This document shows positions 35,601 to 47,706 of a stretch of 64,000 bases of DNA, in pieces; position 1 is the first letter of the stretch, and the number at the start of each line of letters is the position of its first letter. Below the pieces are notes generated by a model, which had not been told where the DNA came from, did not search any database, and worked only from the letters and a program-made list of their open reading frames with translations. This stretch comes from Lingula anatina. Its lineage: Eukaryota > Brachiopoda > Lingulata > Lingulida > Lingulidae. The stretch covers positions 79,117-143,116 of the forward strand of contig NW_019775958.1 of the NCBI RefSeq assembly GCF_001039355.2, written 5' to 3'. Made by a program: the position numbers and the translations under genes.

Positions 35601-38600
35601 AACATCACAATTGTTGTTTAGTTGGCAGAGACAATGAACTGAACACATTCTTTCAAATGGTTGAGTTTAGTTTCACAATAACACTTCAGTATAACTAACA
35701 AAAATTTGTTCAAAATAACTGAAACAGATGTTCTAATGTATTGAAATATTTCACGTACTTCCAAGACTCAGAAAATGTGTTTGGGGGGTTTTCGGTGTTC
35801 AAGTTGTGGAACACCCCATCCCTGCGTCGAAGATTACCACGCCGTGGCCCTGTAAAGTCCCCACACAGACCTTCCGTGTTTGCATAGTCCAGAGTTCCAG
35901 CATATATATCTACATTTGCAAGGTATATTTCACCGTAGTCATGTAATGAAATAAGAACGTATCCTCCTGTGGGCAAGTACACCTGTAAATGAATTTAAAA
36001 CCATAAAATTATATGATTATATGATTATTGTGATGGAATATCAATGTCCACGTTGTGTATCTCTCTCTCTTTCTCTCCCTCTCTCTCTCTCTCCTTACCT
36101 TATAACCAATCCCTACTAATCTCTCAACCCTCATTGTTTCTTCATCACAACCAATCATACCCATGCGCAGGCGAGAGCGATGATTGCCTTTGAAGTACAC
36201 ATCTCTCCCTGTCTGGTCACATGAATCTACCACGAAAACGTCCCCTCCAGATTTCACCGCCACTCCACAGTTACACGTAGCTCCACCACATTTTGTAAAG
36301 AACGTGTTTACCTGTCAATATAAATAAAAGTTTAAATATAGTTTAAGTGCAAAAGTTAAGTTACACATTGCATTTCAATTTTCTTCCTTTTCCTTTAATT
36401 GACAAGAGACATGCATGTTTACTATTTCTGATACTTTGTACATTTATCTGTACATCACCAATAGGCATATATATATATATGTTTTTATTACCTGTATAGG
36501 TAAGGTTTTATGTCTGTACAATATGAATTCTCCAGGCAGTTGGCATTCATAATGTCTGGATAAAAAAAAACAAAAAAGGAGAACATCATGCATTGTACAA
36601 TTCATTTTCCCCAAAAGGACGATTTTACTTATGCACATAGATTTCAATCTAAAGACATTTAAAATCTAATGATGATCAATGTTTAAATATTTTCCGGAGT
36701 CTGCAGTAAGATAAATGGCATCTTTCCTCATTTGAATCATCTTACAATGGCGGCCCCAGAAGGGGAGGGGTGGTCACAGAATACCCGTTTATCTTATACT
36801 TACATGCCAGAAAATGACAGCATGTGAGGATCGTTGTGAGAATAACAGTGAACTCCTGCTAATTCGGCATCTTCATCTATGACATGTACCTAAGGGAAAA
36901 GAGCACGGACTAGACTTTTTTTCATAAAAACTCCCGTTGTTACACCAGCAGCCAACAAGGTGCGTCCGACTTTCATATTTTACATTTATCTCTCTAACGA
37001 CATTGTTCGTGTCACATCATACGTCTATTTTAAAGCAAAACTATTTTGATGACGCTGTCATCAAATGATGATGCTGTAAAAAAGGAAGAACGAAAATGTT
37101 ATTCCACCGGTTGCATTTAACCGAAATATACCATTGCTGGACATCAAAGACAAAGAGCTACCGGAAATCACACTTACTTGTATCTAAACTGTAATAGAGT
37201 TCTTGCTTTCAAAGCAAAAAAGATACCTACCAGAATATCGGGGTGCAAGTAATTTGTCCAGATCGGGTGCCAAAAAAAATCATTTGCTGTTCCGAGCTTG
37301 ACGGCAGCAATGTGATCCCCATCATATTTCCCGTCGAGAACGGCTTTTACGTGTAAAGGATAGGTTGTCGCCTGGTTCCAATCATCCATGCTTGTTGTAA
37401 CAGGTATCTGGACTCCACAAGGCATTCCTTCGAGTTCCTTTACCAACTCCCTGGTAGTACTCACTGGCACGCCCTTGCATTGGCCCGTCCTGTCAGGCAC
37501 ATTTGGGATCTTGACTTCGACTATCAAGTATTTTTCATTGCAGTTGAGGTCAAAATCCGGAAACGGTGTACACAGGACTGGCAGCGTGGGCCTGATTTCC
37601 AGTAATGTTGCGTCTAGGTCCCCTTCTGATACGTGGAGTGGAGTATCTGTTACTACCTAAAAACACACACATCTTTTCATAAGCCAACAAAAAAAGCACT
37701 CAGGGAATACAGACAAAACAGCTCAGACCTCTTTTTGCTTAATGTTGCTAAAAAACAGACAGGCAGACAAATCAAATAATAATATTAATACTAAACTTAT
37801 CAAGCACTAGTCTGATATTATATCCTAATTAAACATGTACATATAATATACAAGTAGGAGTTTATATGCCTATCTTACATGTTATATCACAATTTTAGAA
37901 AAAAAAGGTGACGCATATAGACCATCCTCTTAGACTGACGACACAAAAGATGACACTTACCCTTAAACAAAATGACTGTGAAAACAGTACAGTGTCCTAC
38001 AGGTATGTTATTTATATTTATTCTTACACAGTCATTTCAACTGCAATATTACATGCTGGTTATTCATCTCACCTCTATGCCAGCGTAAAATGTCTGACTC
38101 CTCAATTTGGTACCAACCGCCCCATTTTGACCAAACCTAGCGCGCACCTCACATGAAACCTAAAACATCAAGTTATAGAAAATAGTCAGTGTTAACCCTT
38201 GCCTAAATACAGGTGCATGTAGGATGCTTTGAAACAGAACGAATATACACGTATTACTGGCAAATCGATCACATCGCCCCATCGCTCGCTAGAAAAAGAT
38301 AGGCCCCTCAATTAGTGCGATTAGGCACATTTAAAATATATGAAAAAATAAATCATACCAGGAGAGTGGACTTGCAGCTGTTAACAAACGTATCATGTTA
38401 GCATCGCAACCTACTTTTACATTAAGTCTCTTCTCATCCTCCCAGTCACTTTCTTGTAAAATGGCAGGTAAATCTGCAAGAGGAACTTGGTGGGTGTGGA
38501 CGAGGTCTTCGTCCATATACCAATTCACGTCAAAAACCAAATCCGCCTGTTTGTCAGCAGCAATCTCGGAGAAATCGGGGTGACAACGGAATTGAATCTC

Positions 38601-38864
38601 ATTGAATTGCAGGCCATTCCGAGTCCTTGTGCCAATAGTCCAGTCAAGCGTCGGCACAATAGTAATTCTTGGAAAGTCGCCTACAAATCCAATTAAAAAG
38701 AATGAATAAAGTTACACAGGTTTTGAAACATGTGGTCCTTGAAATAAAACCCAGTATGTTCATTGTACCTGTGCATTTTTAAACGATTTTTATAAGGTAA
38801 TACCAGGTCATTATTGTAAAAAATTCGAACTGATCAAAATCAACAGGAATATGATGAACCGACA

Positions 38865-38901
<37 letters not shown>

Positions 38902-39157
38902 CGTGTGTACCAGACCAGTTAAAATTGTTTTTATTTACCAGTACAGCCAGGTGTAAATCCAGTAGGTGAAGATTGGTCGTCAGGACATGGAGTCTCTGTG
39001 CCTAAAAAAGCACAAAGAAGGAAATAATTTCGCATCGTTTTCAGAAAGAGCACAGTCTTGCGTGACTTCAAGAATGTTTCATTTGTCTAATCGACATCAT
39101 TATAAGATAAACTTGTAAAGCTTCCTCCCAGTCGTTTATAAAAGTTGATGCTGCATT

Positions 39158-39206
<49 letters not shown>

Positions 39207-42200
39207 AGCAACTTATTATCAATATTATTCATTCAGTTATAGGTTAAGTTCAGGACTCACCAACACAATAGGCCTCCGAACAACCAGTAGTCTTAACTAG
39301 GTAATACACATTAAATTCATCATTACAGTTCTTCACTTTGATATCGTAACTCTTTTCACAACAGTCAAAGATGCTGTAAAGACAGGCTGTGGCCTGAATC
39401 TCTGTGTTCGTAGCCGGGAGGTTGCCTAAAATGAAATATGATTTTGTCATTATCTAAAGTGGTATTATATAATCAAATTCATCAGTTATAAAAATAAAGA
39501 AGCACCCAGGGTGTATGCCATACGTACTTACACTGGTGGATGCAGGGTTTTGCTGGGAGGAAGGGGGCATACGGGAAGGGAGAGGGCTTTTGCCTTGCTT
39601 CGCTTGACAGACAGATCCAGCAATTTGGCTGTAATAACGGTATGTAAGGCAAAGGGATGGAAACATTGCTTTGGTTTGTCTCTTTCCTTTTTATACTGTT
39701 TTGGGAATGGTGGTGAGGCAAAAGGGGGTACGTCAATTCTGAATATAAGAGAGCACAAGACTTTCTGTGTCCCCCCTTGGATCCACCTCTGACTGACGTC
39801 AAAACACTGATCACCTGTCCATTCCTGTCATTACATTCCTGTCAGATAAATAGACGAGCCTTTTCTTCACTGTGCAAACAAACGTGAAAGAACTAATCAT
39901 TTTAAACTTCTTCATTCATATCGAAGTCCTGGCTCCTCTCCAAACTCCCTCGATTAAATTAAACTAAATCCCTTTATTCTAAGCTCCATGCAAAATAATT
40001 TGAAATTGTAATCTCTATTTGTGGTTTGTGTCACAAATAATGTTATATTGTTGCAACTGATCATCTTTAAGATGCTATCAAGTGTGGTCTTTGCCTAATC
40101 CATCTTTGTATAGAGAATTGTCCCGATATGGCGGCAGACTAGTATAAATTAAGTAAACTTAGCGATTGTACTTCTTGTTGTATTACATATACATGTACAT
40201 TGTCACAAGATTTGGAAAATAACGATGAACATAAAAAATAAAGGATTAAAATGTATAGTCAGAAAAAAATCACGTAGCCACCTTGCCACCTTTAGTTGTT
40301 TACTAAAAACACATAACATGTTTAACATTAATTTTGGGACATTTTCATCCACGCAATACATGTGACACAAAAGTTCTTACCATCAAGCCAAATAGGCCAT
40401 GTTGTCCCACAGCGATTTGGAAAGTTGGGGCACGTGGTAGGCATATCGTTGCCAGCAGGACTTATAAATCTGTACCATCCTTCATCTATATAGCGGTCAC
40501 AGATCGCTATATCACCACTCTGCTTGACGTGACCGACACTTCTCTGCCACTCGTCCCGACGAACAACATGATTCCCAGCTTCGCATGGGTCAGCTGGAAA
40601 AAAAAAAGACAATCGATTCATGATTTTACTCCTACAACCAAAATAAATGGCCACTTTTACTGAAAACCGTTACATTTTGTGCAGCCTTAATCATTTAAGT
40701 TCAGATAATACAGTATGAGTTTCTAATGAGATTCTAATCTCTGTGCACTTTTCAAAGGCGGGCCTAGAATTCTACCAAAGGGGTTTACGTACCCTCTACC
40801 AGGGCCCCAATTTTATTATGTGCACTTTTTGTTGACTCTCAAAGGGCAGAAAGGTTCCATTATTTAACTAGTGACCTATCTGTGAATATCTAATGAAAAA
40901 TCAAGCTGCCATCCTGGTAGAGGGGAGGGTATATGTGTTCAGGAACTAAAGGCGGGGCATCTTGTCATAGGGATTAAGTATTTTGATCATTAATATGATT
41001 GAATATATTCTACTGTTTTTAAGGTATATTGTATATCCCGTGAGTTGGTAGGGGAGGTGGAGTTGACACAACAACATGCAGAGCGACTATATAGTTTTTT
41101 TTTATTTGCTGAGTTACAAGTAGGGCTTAGGGAGTTCAGAAACAAACAAACAAACAAAAACGTGGGGGTTGGGGGGGGGGTGAGTTTACTGGTGTTTCGG
41201 ACCTCGGATATAAACACAAATGCATTCATGTTTGACTATGAATGCCCTTTGTTTGTGACTATATGGTGAATGTAAGAACAAAAAAGTCATGTGGCAAATA
41301 ATTATAGGTACACAATACAGGTAAATACAGGTAGGCAATATTCCAAAAGAAAGATTAGAGATCGAGGCTGGGCAGGTCGACCAGAAACGTCATTCTATCT
41401 ACTTTATTCAGCTTTCAGCTAAAGATAAGCAATGACAAAAGGCAAAAAGTTCGCCAGATTATTCAGTACAGTGTCCTCCTTTTTTTTCAAAAGAAGGCAC
41501 TTATCAGGTAAAGCTTGACAGGACGTCGTATTTATTGGTATTTCTTTACAGTCTTTAAACATACCTCGATCCATATTACACTTTTATAGGAGGGAGTTAG
41601 GGTACCAAACTCTTAGACATATTCACGCTTAAAGATTGGTCAAACTACACGAAGAAAATATCAATGTTTTGTTAAAAAGCACGGAGCAACTGAACCAAGA
41701 AAATGCAACGGTACTTCCGCAGTTAATAAGGTATATAAGGTAACACATTGTGGAAGGGGTGAAAGATACACAAAAATCAGGAGAGCAAGCCATCCAATAG
41801 TGGGCGACAAGGAAGTGCAGGGATTTGTTTACCTGATCGTTTTGAGCCCACATGCGCTCATTGCCATTGTTCACTTTCGTGGAAATGTATTGTACTCTAA
41901 CTTCTAGTGCACACAATGTAAGAGATGGTTATACAGGGTTGTTCAAAATGGTTGTCCTGCCCTCAAAATCCTGGGTTTTAAACAATCTTACAGGCTTTTA
42001 AGCTCTTCGTAAATTGTTATTTTGGCTACTTTCTTCCCCACGGTAATCAATAATTATTTGACATTAGGCCTACCTAGGTCAAATATGAGCACATGTAAAC
42101 GGATTGCAGCTCCAAAGTAAAGTAAAGTGTTAGGGGTATGCGAATAGATGATGCTACGAGTAGCTTGGCTATATGATCTTGACAAGACCTATCCCTGCGA

Positions 42201-45200
42201 AAAACATTCTGCTCATCTACTATCTGCTATAAAAGTGATGTTTTTGCCTAGAGATGAAGTGGATTGTTGGGGTAGATGAGATCTGACCTCCACCTATCTA
42301 TAGGTGAAGCCAAGGAGTATATTACCCTCTACCAGGGCCGCAGTTGTTATTACGTGGATATTTTTGGATGAGGCAGTACCGAAAATAACCGTGAATTTAA
42401 CCAGAGAAATATCTGTGAATATCGAGTGAAAATCAATCTGTGGCCATGGTAGAGGGTAGGAGTATACTATTTTGTCTCCACAGGCGTACTGTTTTCTACA
42501 TGAAGCCACATAATTAAAGGTTCCAATTTCACCTCTATTAAGTTCTCTAACAAGTTTTTAGAAACATGTGCTTAAAATATTTTCAAATTACTGTTTTTCT
42601 TTTTATCAAGAGCTTGTAAAATATGTGGGTATTACCTCCAATATCTTGATAAAAAGAAAAACAGTAATTTGAATTTATACATACAGAGCTAATGAAACTG
42701 TTCTCTCATTAAAATATTTTATTTTATGTAGAATTTAAATATGATTATCTTAAAGGGATAATAACTCTTCGTATGAGATCTATATTTCACAATAAAAACA
42801 TTGTGAATAACTCATAGTAATATAATATTACGGCAGTTATAGCTATTATTCTGATATCTGAGCTCGTATTCAGATCACGTGACCTCCATTGATGGCTATA
42901 CTCTGTTATACATACCTAGGGATGTCATATGACCGTGGCGATATGATGATCACTGAAGCCTGTCCATTTAGACAAGCTTCAGTGAAGATCCAGTGCAACC
43001 TCGAGCCGCTACCCAAAAATATCTCGCTTCACTCGACATTTCTGCGTAGCGCCTCTCGGAAAACTCGGATTTAGAATTTCACGACAACATCTTGGTTAAA
43101 TCAGTCGAGGTCTCTTAAATGCTGGAAGTCAAAGACAGATTGATCATGTGACCTTCTCGGCATCAAGAGAATAGTGACGTTGCTTGCGTCATATATCTAC
43201 CAGTAGACAAATTTAAAATCTCTCACACTCTTAAAAAATTAGCATAAACATTTCACGTTTAACATTCATTTATAACTTTATTACACTAAGTCTTATCATA
43301 TGGGTAGGCCTATGGTTTGAAAACGGGAATTAGCATACAAATTATTTGTAAATCTATAACTTTTTAACGAGGGTTGTGTTATTTACCTTTTGTTTTTAAG
43401 CTGTTTATTCTTCCTCTTTATAAGATATATCGGTAAAAATCAAATATTTCCCCCTTTGAACTTGTAATTACATGTAGCATGCTCCATGCTCTGAAAACCA
43501 GCACATGCATATTCCGAAACCGCCTCGTAGTAAAAAAATGTCACCAAAACATAGAATTATTACTCCTGTGGACTTGAAATAAACATCCGTTTGTTTTTGA
43601 CTATATTCCGTAACCGCCACGTCGTCAGAAATAACAATAAAAACTGGAATTATTACTCCCGNTTTTCGTTGACTCTCGAAGGGCAGAAAGGTTCCATTAT
43701 TTAACTAGTGACCTATCTGTGAATATCTAATGAAAAATCAAGCTGCCATCCTGGTAGAGGGGAGGGTATATGTGTTCAGGAACTAAAGGCGGGGCATCTT
43801 GTCATAGGGATTAAGTTTTTTGATCATTAATATGATTGAATATATTATACTGTTTTTAAGGTATATTGTATATCCCGTGAGTTGGTCGGGGAGGTGGAGT
43901 TGACACAACAACATGCAGAGCGACTATATAGTTTTTTTTTATTTGCTGAGTTACAAGTAGGGCTTAGGGAGTTCAGAAACAAACAAACAAACAAAAACGT
44001 GGGGGTTGGGGGGTGAGTTTACTGGTGTTTCGGACCTCGGATATAAACACAAATACATCCATGTTTGACTATGAATGCCCTTTGTTTGTGACTATATGGT
44101 GAATGTAAGAACAAAAAAGTCATGTGGCAAATAAATATAGGTACACAATACAGGAAAATACAGGTAGGCAATATTCCAAAAGAAAGATTAGAGATCGAGG
44201 CTGGGCAGGTCGACCAGAAACGTCATTCTATCTACTTTATTCAGTTTTCAGCTAAAGATAAGCAATGATAAAAGGCAAAATGTTCGCCAGATTATTCAGT
44301 ACAGGATCCTCCTTTTTTTTCAAAAGAAGGCACTTATCAGGTAAAGCTTGACAGGACGTCGTATTTATTGGTATTTCTTTACAGTCTTTAAACATACCTC
44401 GATCCATATTACACTTTTATAGGAGGGAGTTAGCGTACCAAACTCTTAGACATATTCACGCTTAAAGATTGCTCAAAGTACACGAAGAAAATATCAATGT
44501 TTTGTTAAAAAGCACGGAGCAACTGAACCAAGAAAATGCAACGGTACTTCCGCAGTTAATAAGGTATATAAGGTAACACATTTTGGAAGGGGTGAAAGAT
44601 ACACCAAAAACAGGTGAGCAAGCCATCCAATAGTGGGCGACAAGGAAGTGCAGGGATTTGTTTACCTGATCGTTTTGAGCCCACATGCGCTCATTGCCAT
44701 TGTTCACTTTCGTGGAAATGTATTGTACTCTAACTTCTAGTGCACACAATGTAAGAGAGGGTAATACAGGTTTGTTCAAAATGGTTGTCCTGCCCTCAAA
44801 ATCCTGGGTTTTAAACAATCTTACAGGCTTTTAAGCTCTTCGTGAGTTGTTATTTTGGCTACTTTCTTCCCCACGGTAATCAATAATTATTTGACATTAG
44901 GCCTACCTAGGTCAAATATGAGCACATGTAAACGGATTGCAGCTCCAAAGTAAAGTTAAGTGTTAGGGGTATGCGAATAGATGATGCTACGAGTAGCTTG
45001 GCTATATGATCTTGACAAGACCTATCCCTGCGAAAACCATTCTGCTCATCTACTATCTGCTATAAAAGTGATGTTTTTGCCTTGAGATGAAGTGGATTGT
45101 TGGGGTAGATGAGATCTGACCTCCACCTATCTATAGGTGAAGCCAAGGAGTATATTACCCTCTACCAGGGCCGCAGTTGTTATTACGTGGATATTTTTGG

Positions 45201-47706
45201 ATGAGGCAGTACCGAAAATAACCGTGAATTTAACCAGAAAAATATCTGTGAATATCGAGTGAAAATCAATCTGTGGCCATGGTAGAGGGTAGGAGTATAC
45301 TATTTTGTCTCCACAGGCGTATTGTTTTCTACATGAAGCCACATAATTAAAGGTTCCAATTTCACCTCTATTAAGTTCTCTAACAAGTTTTTAGAAACAT
45401 GTGCTTAAAATATTTTATTTTATGTAGAATTTAAATATGATTATCTTAAAGGGATAATAACTCTTCGTATGAGATCTATATTTCACAATAAAAACATTGT
45501 GAATAACTCATAGTAATATAATATATTCTGTTTTACGACAAAAACGGCAGTTATAGCTATTATTCTGATATCTGAGCTTGTATTCAGATCACGTGACCAC
45601 CATTGATGGCTATACTCTGTTATACATACCTAGGGATGTTATATGACCGTGGCGATATGATGATCACTGAAGCCTGTCCATTTAGACAAGCTTCAGTGAA
45701 GATCCAGTGCAACCTCGAGCCGCTACCCAAAAATATCTTGCTTCACTCGACATTTCTGCGTAGCGCCTCTCGGAAAACTCGGATTTAACCTCGATGTAGT
45801 CTAGAATTTCACGACTACATCTTGGTTAAATCAGTCGAGGTCTCTTAAATGCTGGAAGTCAAAGACAGATCGATCATGTGACCTTCTCGGCATCAAGAGA
45901 ATAGTGACGTTGCTTGCGTCATATATCTACCAGTAGACAAATTTAAAATCTCTCACACTCTTATAAAATTTGCATAAACCTTTCACGTTTAACAATTATT
46001 ATTTGGCATCAAGAGAATTGTGACGTTGCTTGCGACCAGGAGACAAATTTAAAATCTCTCACACTCTTAAAAAATTAGCATAAACATTTCACGTTTAACA
46101 TTCATTTATAACTTTATTACACTAAGTCTTATCATATGGGTAGGCCTATGGTTTGAAAACGGGAATTAGTTTACATTTAAGCCACACGTGCATACAAATT
46201 ATTTGTAAATCTATAACTTTTTAACGAGGGTTGTGTTATTTACCTTTTGTTTTTAAGCTGTTTATTCTTCCTCTTTATAAGATATATCGGTAAAAATCAA
46301 ATATTTCCCCCTTTGAACTTGTAATTACATGTAGCATGCTCCATGCTCTGAAAACCAGCACATGTATATTCCGAAACCGCCTCGTAGTAAAAAATGTCAC
46401 CAAAACATAGAATTATTACTCCTGTGGACTTGAAATAAACATCCGTTTGTTTTTGACTATATTCCGTAACCGCCACGTCGTCAGAAATAACAATAAAAAC
46501 TAGAATTATTACTCCCGTGAACTTGTAATAAATATCCGTCTGATTTTGACTATATTCCGAAACTGCCTCGTTGTCAGAAATATCACCAAAAAGTAAATTT
46601 CTTTCTCCTTTGTATTTGTGAAAAATTAGTTTGACTATATTCCGGTCCGACACTCCTTGTTTATCAGAAATGTCACTTAAAAGTAGAGGTTTTGCCTTCT
46701 GCAGCAGGCCCAGCTAGGTGTGGCTCAGCTGAGAAGCGCACGGTCAGTGTCGACGATTGATTTAATACTTTTCACGCCAGTTGAACGTCCATGACAAGTA
46801 TTTAGCAAAAATTGACCAAATTGGTCAGACATTACGTAAGAATTTGGTGGGAGGTGACCAGCGCACGTGGACGAGTTTATTTCATATAACATCTCTAGAG
46901 CGTGATATAGGGTCACTTTATTCGGTTTTAGGGGTGTTTTAGGATGAAATGACTGTATTTTTTCTCGGTATGTATGTCAGATAATACACTGTCACCCTCT
47001 CGCGATATATGCCATGAACACCTCTCGCTGACGCTCGAGGTGTTATGGCATATATTGCTCGGGTGACAGTGTATCATCTCACACATATCGCTCGGGTGAC
47101 AGTGTATTATCTCATACATAATCTCTTAAGAGGTTTTAACAAAAAAACAAACTTTTTAGAAAAAAACCAGGGACTAACTTTGAATGTAAAAATGGATTCA
47201 TTAACCATTGGTAAGTATGGGAAAACTGTTGTTTACTACAGAAAAATTCATTTTTTGGCCAAAACGAAGAGTTATTATCCCTTTAACTATTTATTTGTCT
47301 AACATCGACGCTTTAAGTTGAGCAATGTGATAATAATAATGCTATTAAAATAAGGTCGCTAAATTCATGCAAGTGACTATCACTATATAAATCATGTCAA
47401 AGACATAAAAGGAACAAAGTCTAAATACTTTTTTAGTTTAAAAAACTCGAGAAATTGCTAATTTGAGGTGGTTCGATTTTTTTATGCCAGCACTAAGTTG
47501 TTGCAGTTACTTTCCATAAAATGCGATTCATCGATTTTTATCCATTACGGCTTTTAAAAAATCTGCCTCTTCGAACATTTTACAAAATAACTCAAAGTAT
47601 TGAATGTATAAAAATATTAATTAAAGATATGCTACTTACTAGCTATAACTGGCAATCCACCGCATATCACGAGAAGGCAGAAAAGCATATACCACTTCGG
47701 CTCCAT
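29683..47706 (-). CDS. VWDE-like transmembrane protein (D8C, VWD, EGF)
   Basis: Exons in order: 47640-47706 (signal peptide, hydrophobic MLFCLLVICGGLPVIA), 40381-40593, 39261-39425, 38939-39001, 38359-38680, 38073-38159, 37231-37656, 36804-36889, 36492-36555, 36099-36311, 35759-35982, 35082-35355, 34691-34840, 34137-34329, 33782-33972, 32801-33067, 32519-32629, 32171-32281, 31845-31962, 30414-31461, 29683-30088; about 1,600 residues. D8C-like N-terminus (EGWYRF, MPTTC, CGTTWPIWL, FDCC). VWD from SHNDPHMLSFSG through GEFILYRH to ANTEGLCGDFTG. EGF is CPNQCSGNGIC/CSCEDGYYGADC. Basic RKKR and RRRR could be furin sites. Three 37-40-residue cysteine repeats (CIIDGVCY, CVIDGECY, CKVNGTCY) follow, then a long Ser/Thr stalk, one helix (VVIGVMVALSVVCVCVIIGA) and a 134-residue tail. 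The role is probably adhesion. One junction (38359 to 38159) is out of phase as read. Confidence 0.82.
33255..33590. mobile_element. MITE family A, copy 2 (VWDE-like intron)
   Basis: The right end AACGAAGAGTTATTATCCCT ending TTTAA and the left CTCTTCGTATGAGATC are inverted versions of each other. The middle carries a palindrome AATCTCTTAAGAGATT, and the interior matches 3560-3907 and the split copy at 45446-47286. Confidence 0.8.
33624..33752. repeat. 22-bp perfect inverted repeat
   Basis: 33624-33645 (GATTTTAATATAAATTCTGA then AT) is exactly inverted at 33731-33752, with about 85 bp between the arms. It lies immediately beside MITE A copy 2 in the intron between 33067 and 33782. Confidence 0.9.
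38866..38908. repeat. (GT)n microsatellite
   Basis: A GT run with a few GC variants, about 30 bp from the VWDE-like exon at 38939-39001. A second GT run lies at 39161-39198, so that small exon sits between two microsatellites. Confidence 0.9.
39533..39797. mobile_element. MITE with GGTGGATCCA-type ends (VWDE-like intron)
   Basis: The left end ACTGGTGGATGCAGGGTTTT with a GGGGG tract is mirrored by the right end CCCCCCTTGGATCCACCTCT. Related single ends occur at 18799 and 63245. The CAGNGGTGGATCC-like tip is reminiscent of hAT elements, but I found no clear 8-bp target duplication. Confidence 0.55.
40791..40931. mobile_element. MITE family C, copy 2
   Basis: It begins ACCCTCTACCAGGGCCCCAA and ends TGCCATCCTGGTAGAGGGGA then GGGTA. 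The left boundary of the 2.8 kb duplicated block falls inside this element. Confidence 0.75.
42323..42459. mobile_element. MITE family C, copy 3
   Basis: It starts TACCCTCTACCAGGGCCGCA and ends CTGTGGCCATGGTAGAGGGT. Its partner inside copy 2 of the block is 45155-45291. Confidence 0.8.
42590..42720. mobile_element. Hairpin insertion present only in copy 1
   Basis: TTCAAATTACTGTTTTTC..ATCAAGA pairs with its inverse TCTTGATAAAAAGAAAAACA..GTAATTTGAA. The segment is absent at the matching place in copy 2 (about 45410). The flanking TTAAAATATTTT occurs on both sides here and once in copy 2, as a target-site duplication would. Confidence 0.65.
43663..46517. repeat. 2.85 kb duplicated block, copy 2
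   Basis: Second copy of 40826-43661. It differs by substitutions, lacks the copy 1 hairpin, and carries an extra local repeat of about 105 bp (about 45990-46100) and a 20-bp insertion near 46168. It continues smoothly beyond 46517 into sequence that copy 1 lacks. Confidence 0.95.
46366..46650. repeat. 93-bp tandem repeat inside the nested insertion
   Basis: ATATTCCG(A/T)AAC(C/T)GCC blocks recur at about 46366, 46459 and 46552, with a shorter last spacing to about 46631. Since 93 is a multiple of 3, one minus-strand frame stays open over the array (repeating AVSEYSQNQTD / AVTEYSQKQTD). I treat it as noncoding satellite. Confidence 0.75.
46975..47107. repeat. Long palindrome near the end of the nested insertion
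   Basis: AATACACTGTCACCC..GATATATGCCAT..AACACCTC pairs with GAGGTGTTATGGCATATAT..GGGTGACAGTGTAT around a short GC-rich loop. A second partial right arm (CGCTCGGGTGACAGTGTATT) follows at about 47088-47107. Confidence 0.8.

Larger units (their letters stand above)
40826..43661. repeat. 2.84 kb duplicated block, copy 1
   Basis: Nearly identical and collinear with 43663-46517, with scattered substitutions and several indels. It lies in the long first intron of the VWDE-like gene. It contains MITE C at 42323-42459, the left part of a MITE A at 42750 onwards, and the start of a 93-bp tandem repeat. A hairpin insertion near 42590-42720 is absent from copy 2. It ends exactly at the N at 43662. Confidence 0.95.
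45446..47286. mobile_element. MITE family A, copy 3, split by a nested insertion
   Basis: The left half, 45446-45622, starts TTAAAGGGATAATAACTCTT. The right half, about 47120-47286, ends GTTATTATCCCTTTAA. Together they reconstruct the roughly 340-bp element seen intact at 33255-33590. The intervening 1.5 kb (about 45623-47119) is a separate insertion with ATACATA-type sequence at both edges. Copy 1 of the duplicated block carries the same left half and insertion start at 42750-42910. Confidence 0.75.

Noticed and set aside
41629-41916. Minus-strand open frame of 95 codons, repeated at 44462-44818 and in part at 49165-49359
   Set aside because: It lies in repeat blocks inside an intron. The copies differ by indels and the product resembles no family I know; the conservation is explained by duplication.
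42294-42509. Minus-strand 71-codon frame, also at 45127-45342
   Set aside because: It covers a MITE C element including its inverted ends, and the second copy is the duplicated block.
29683-47706. Two separate genes instead of one VWDE-like gene
   Set aside because: Nearly every consecutive junction is in phase from signal peptide to tail and the domain order is coherent; only one junction is unresolved. The long first intron is explained by repeats.
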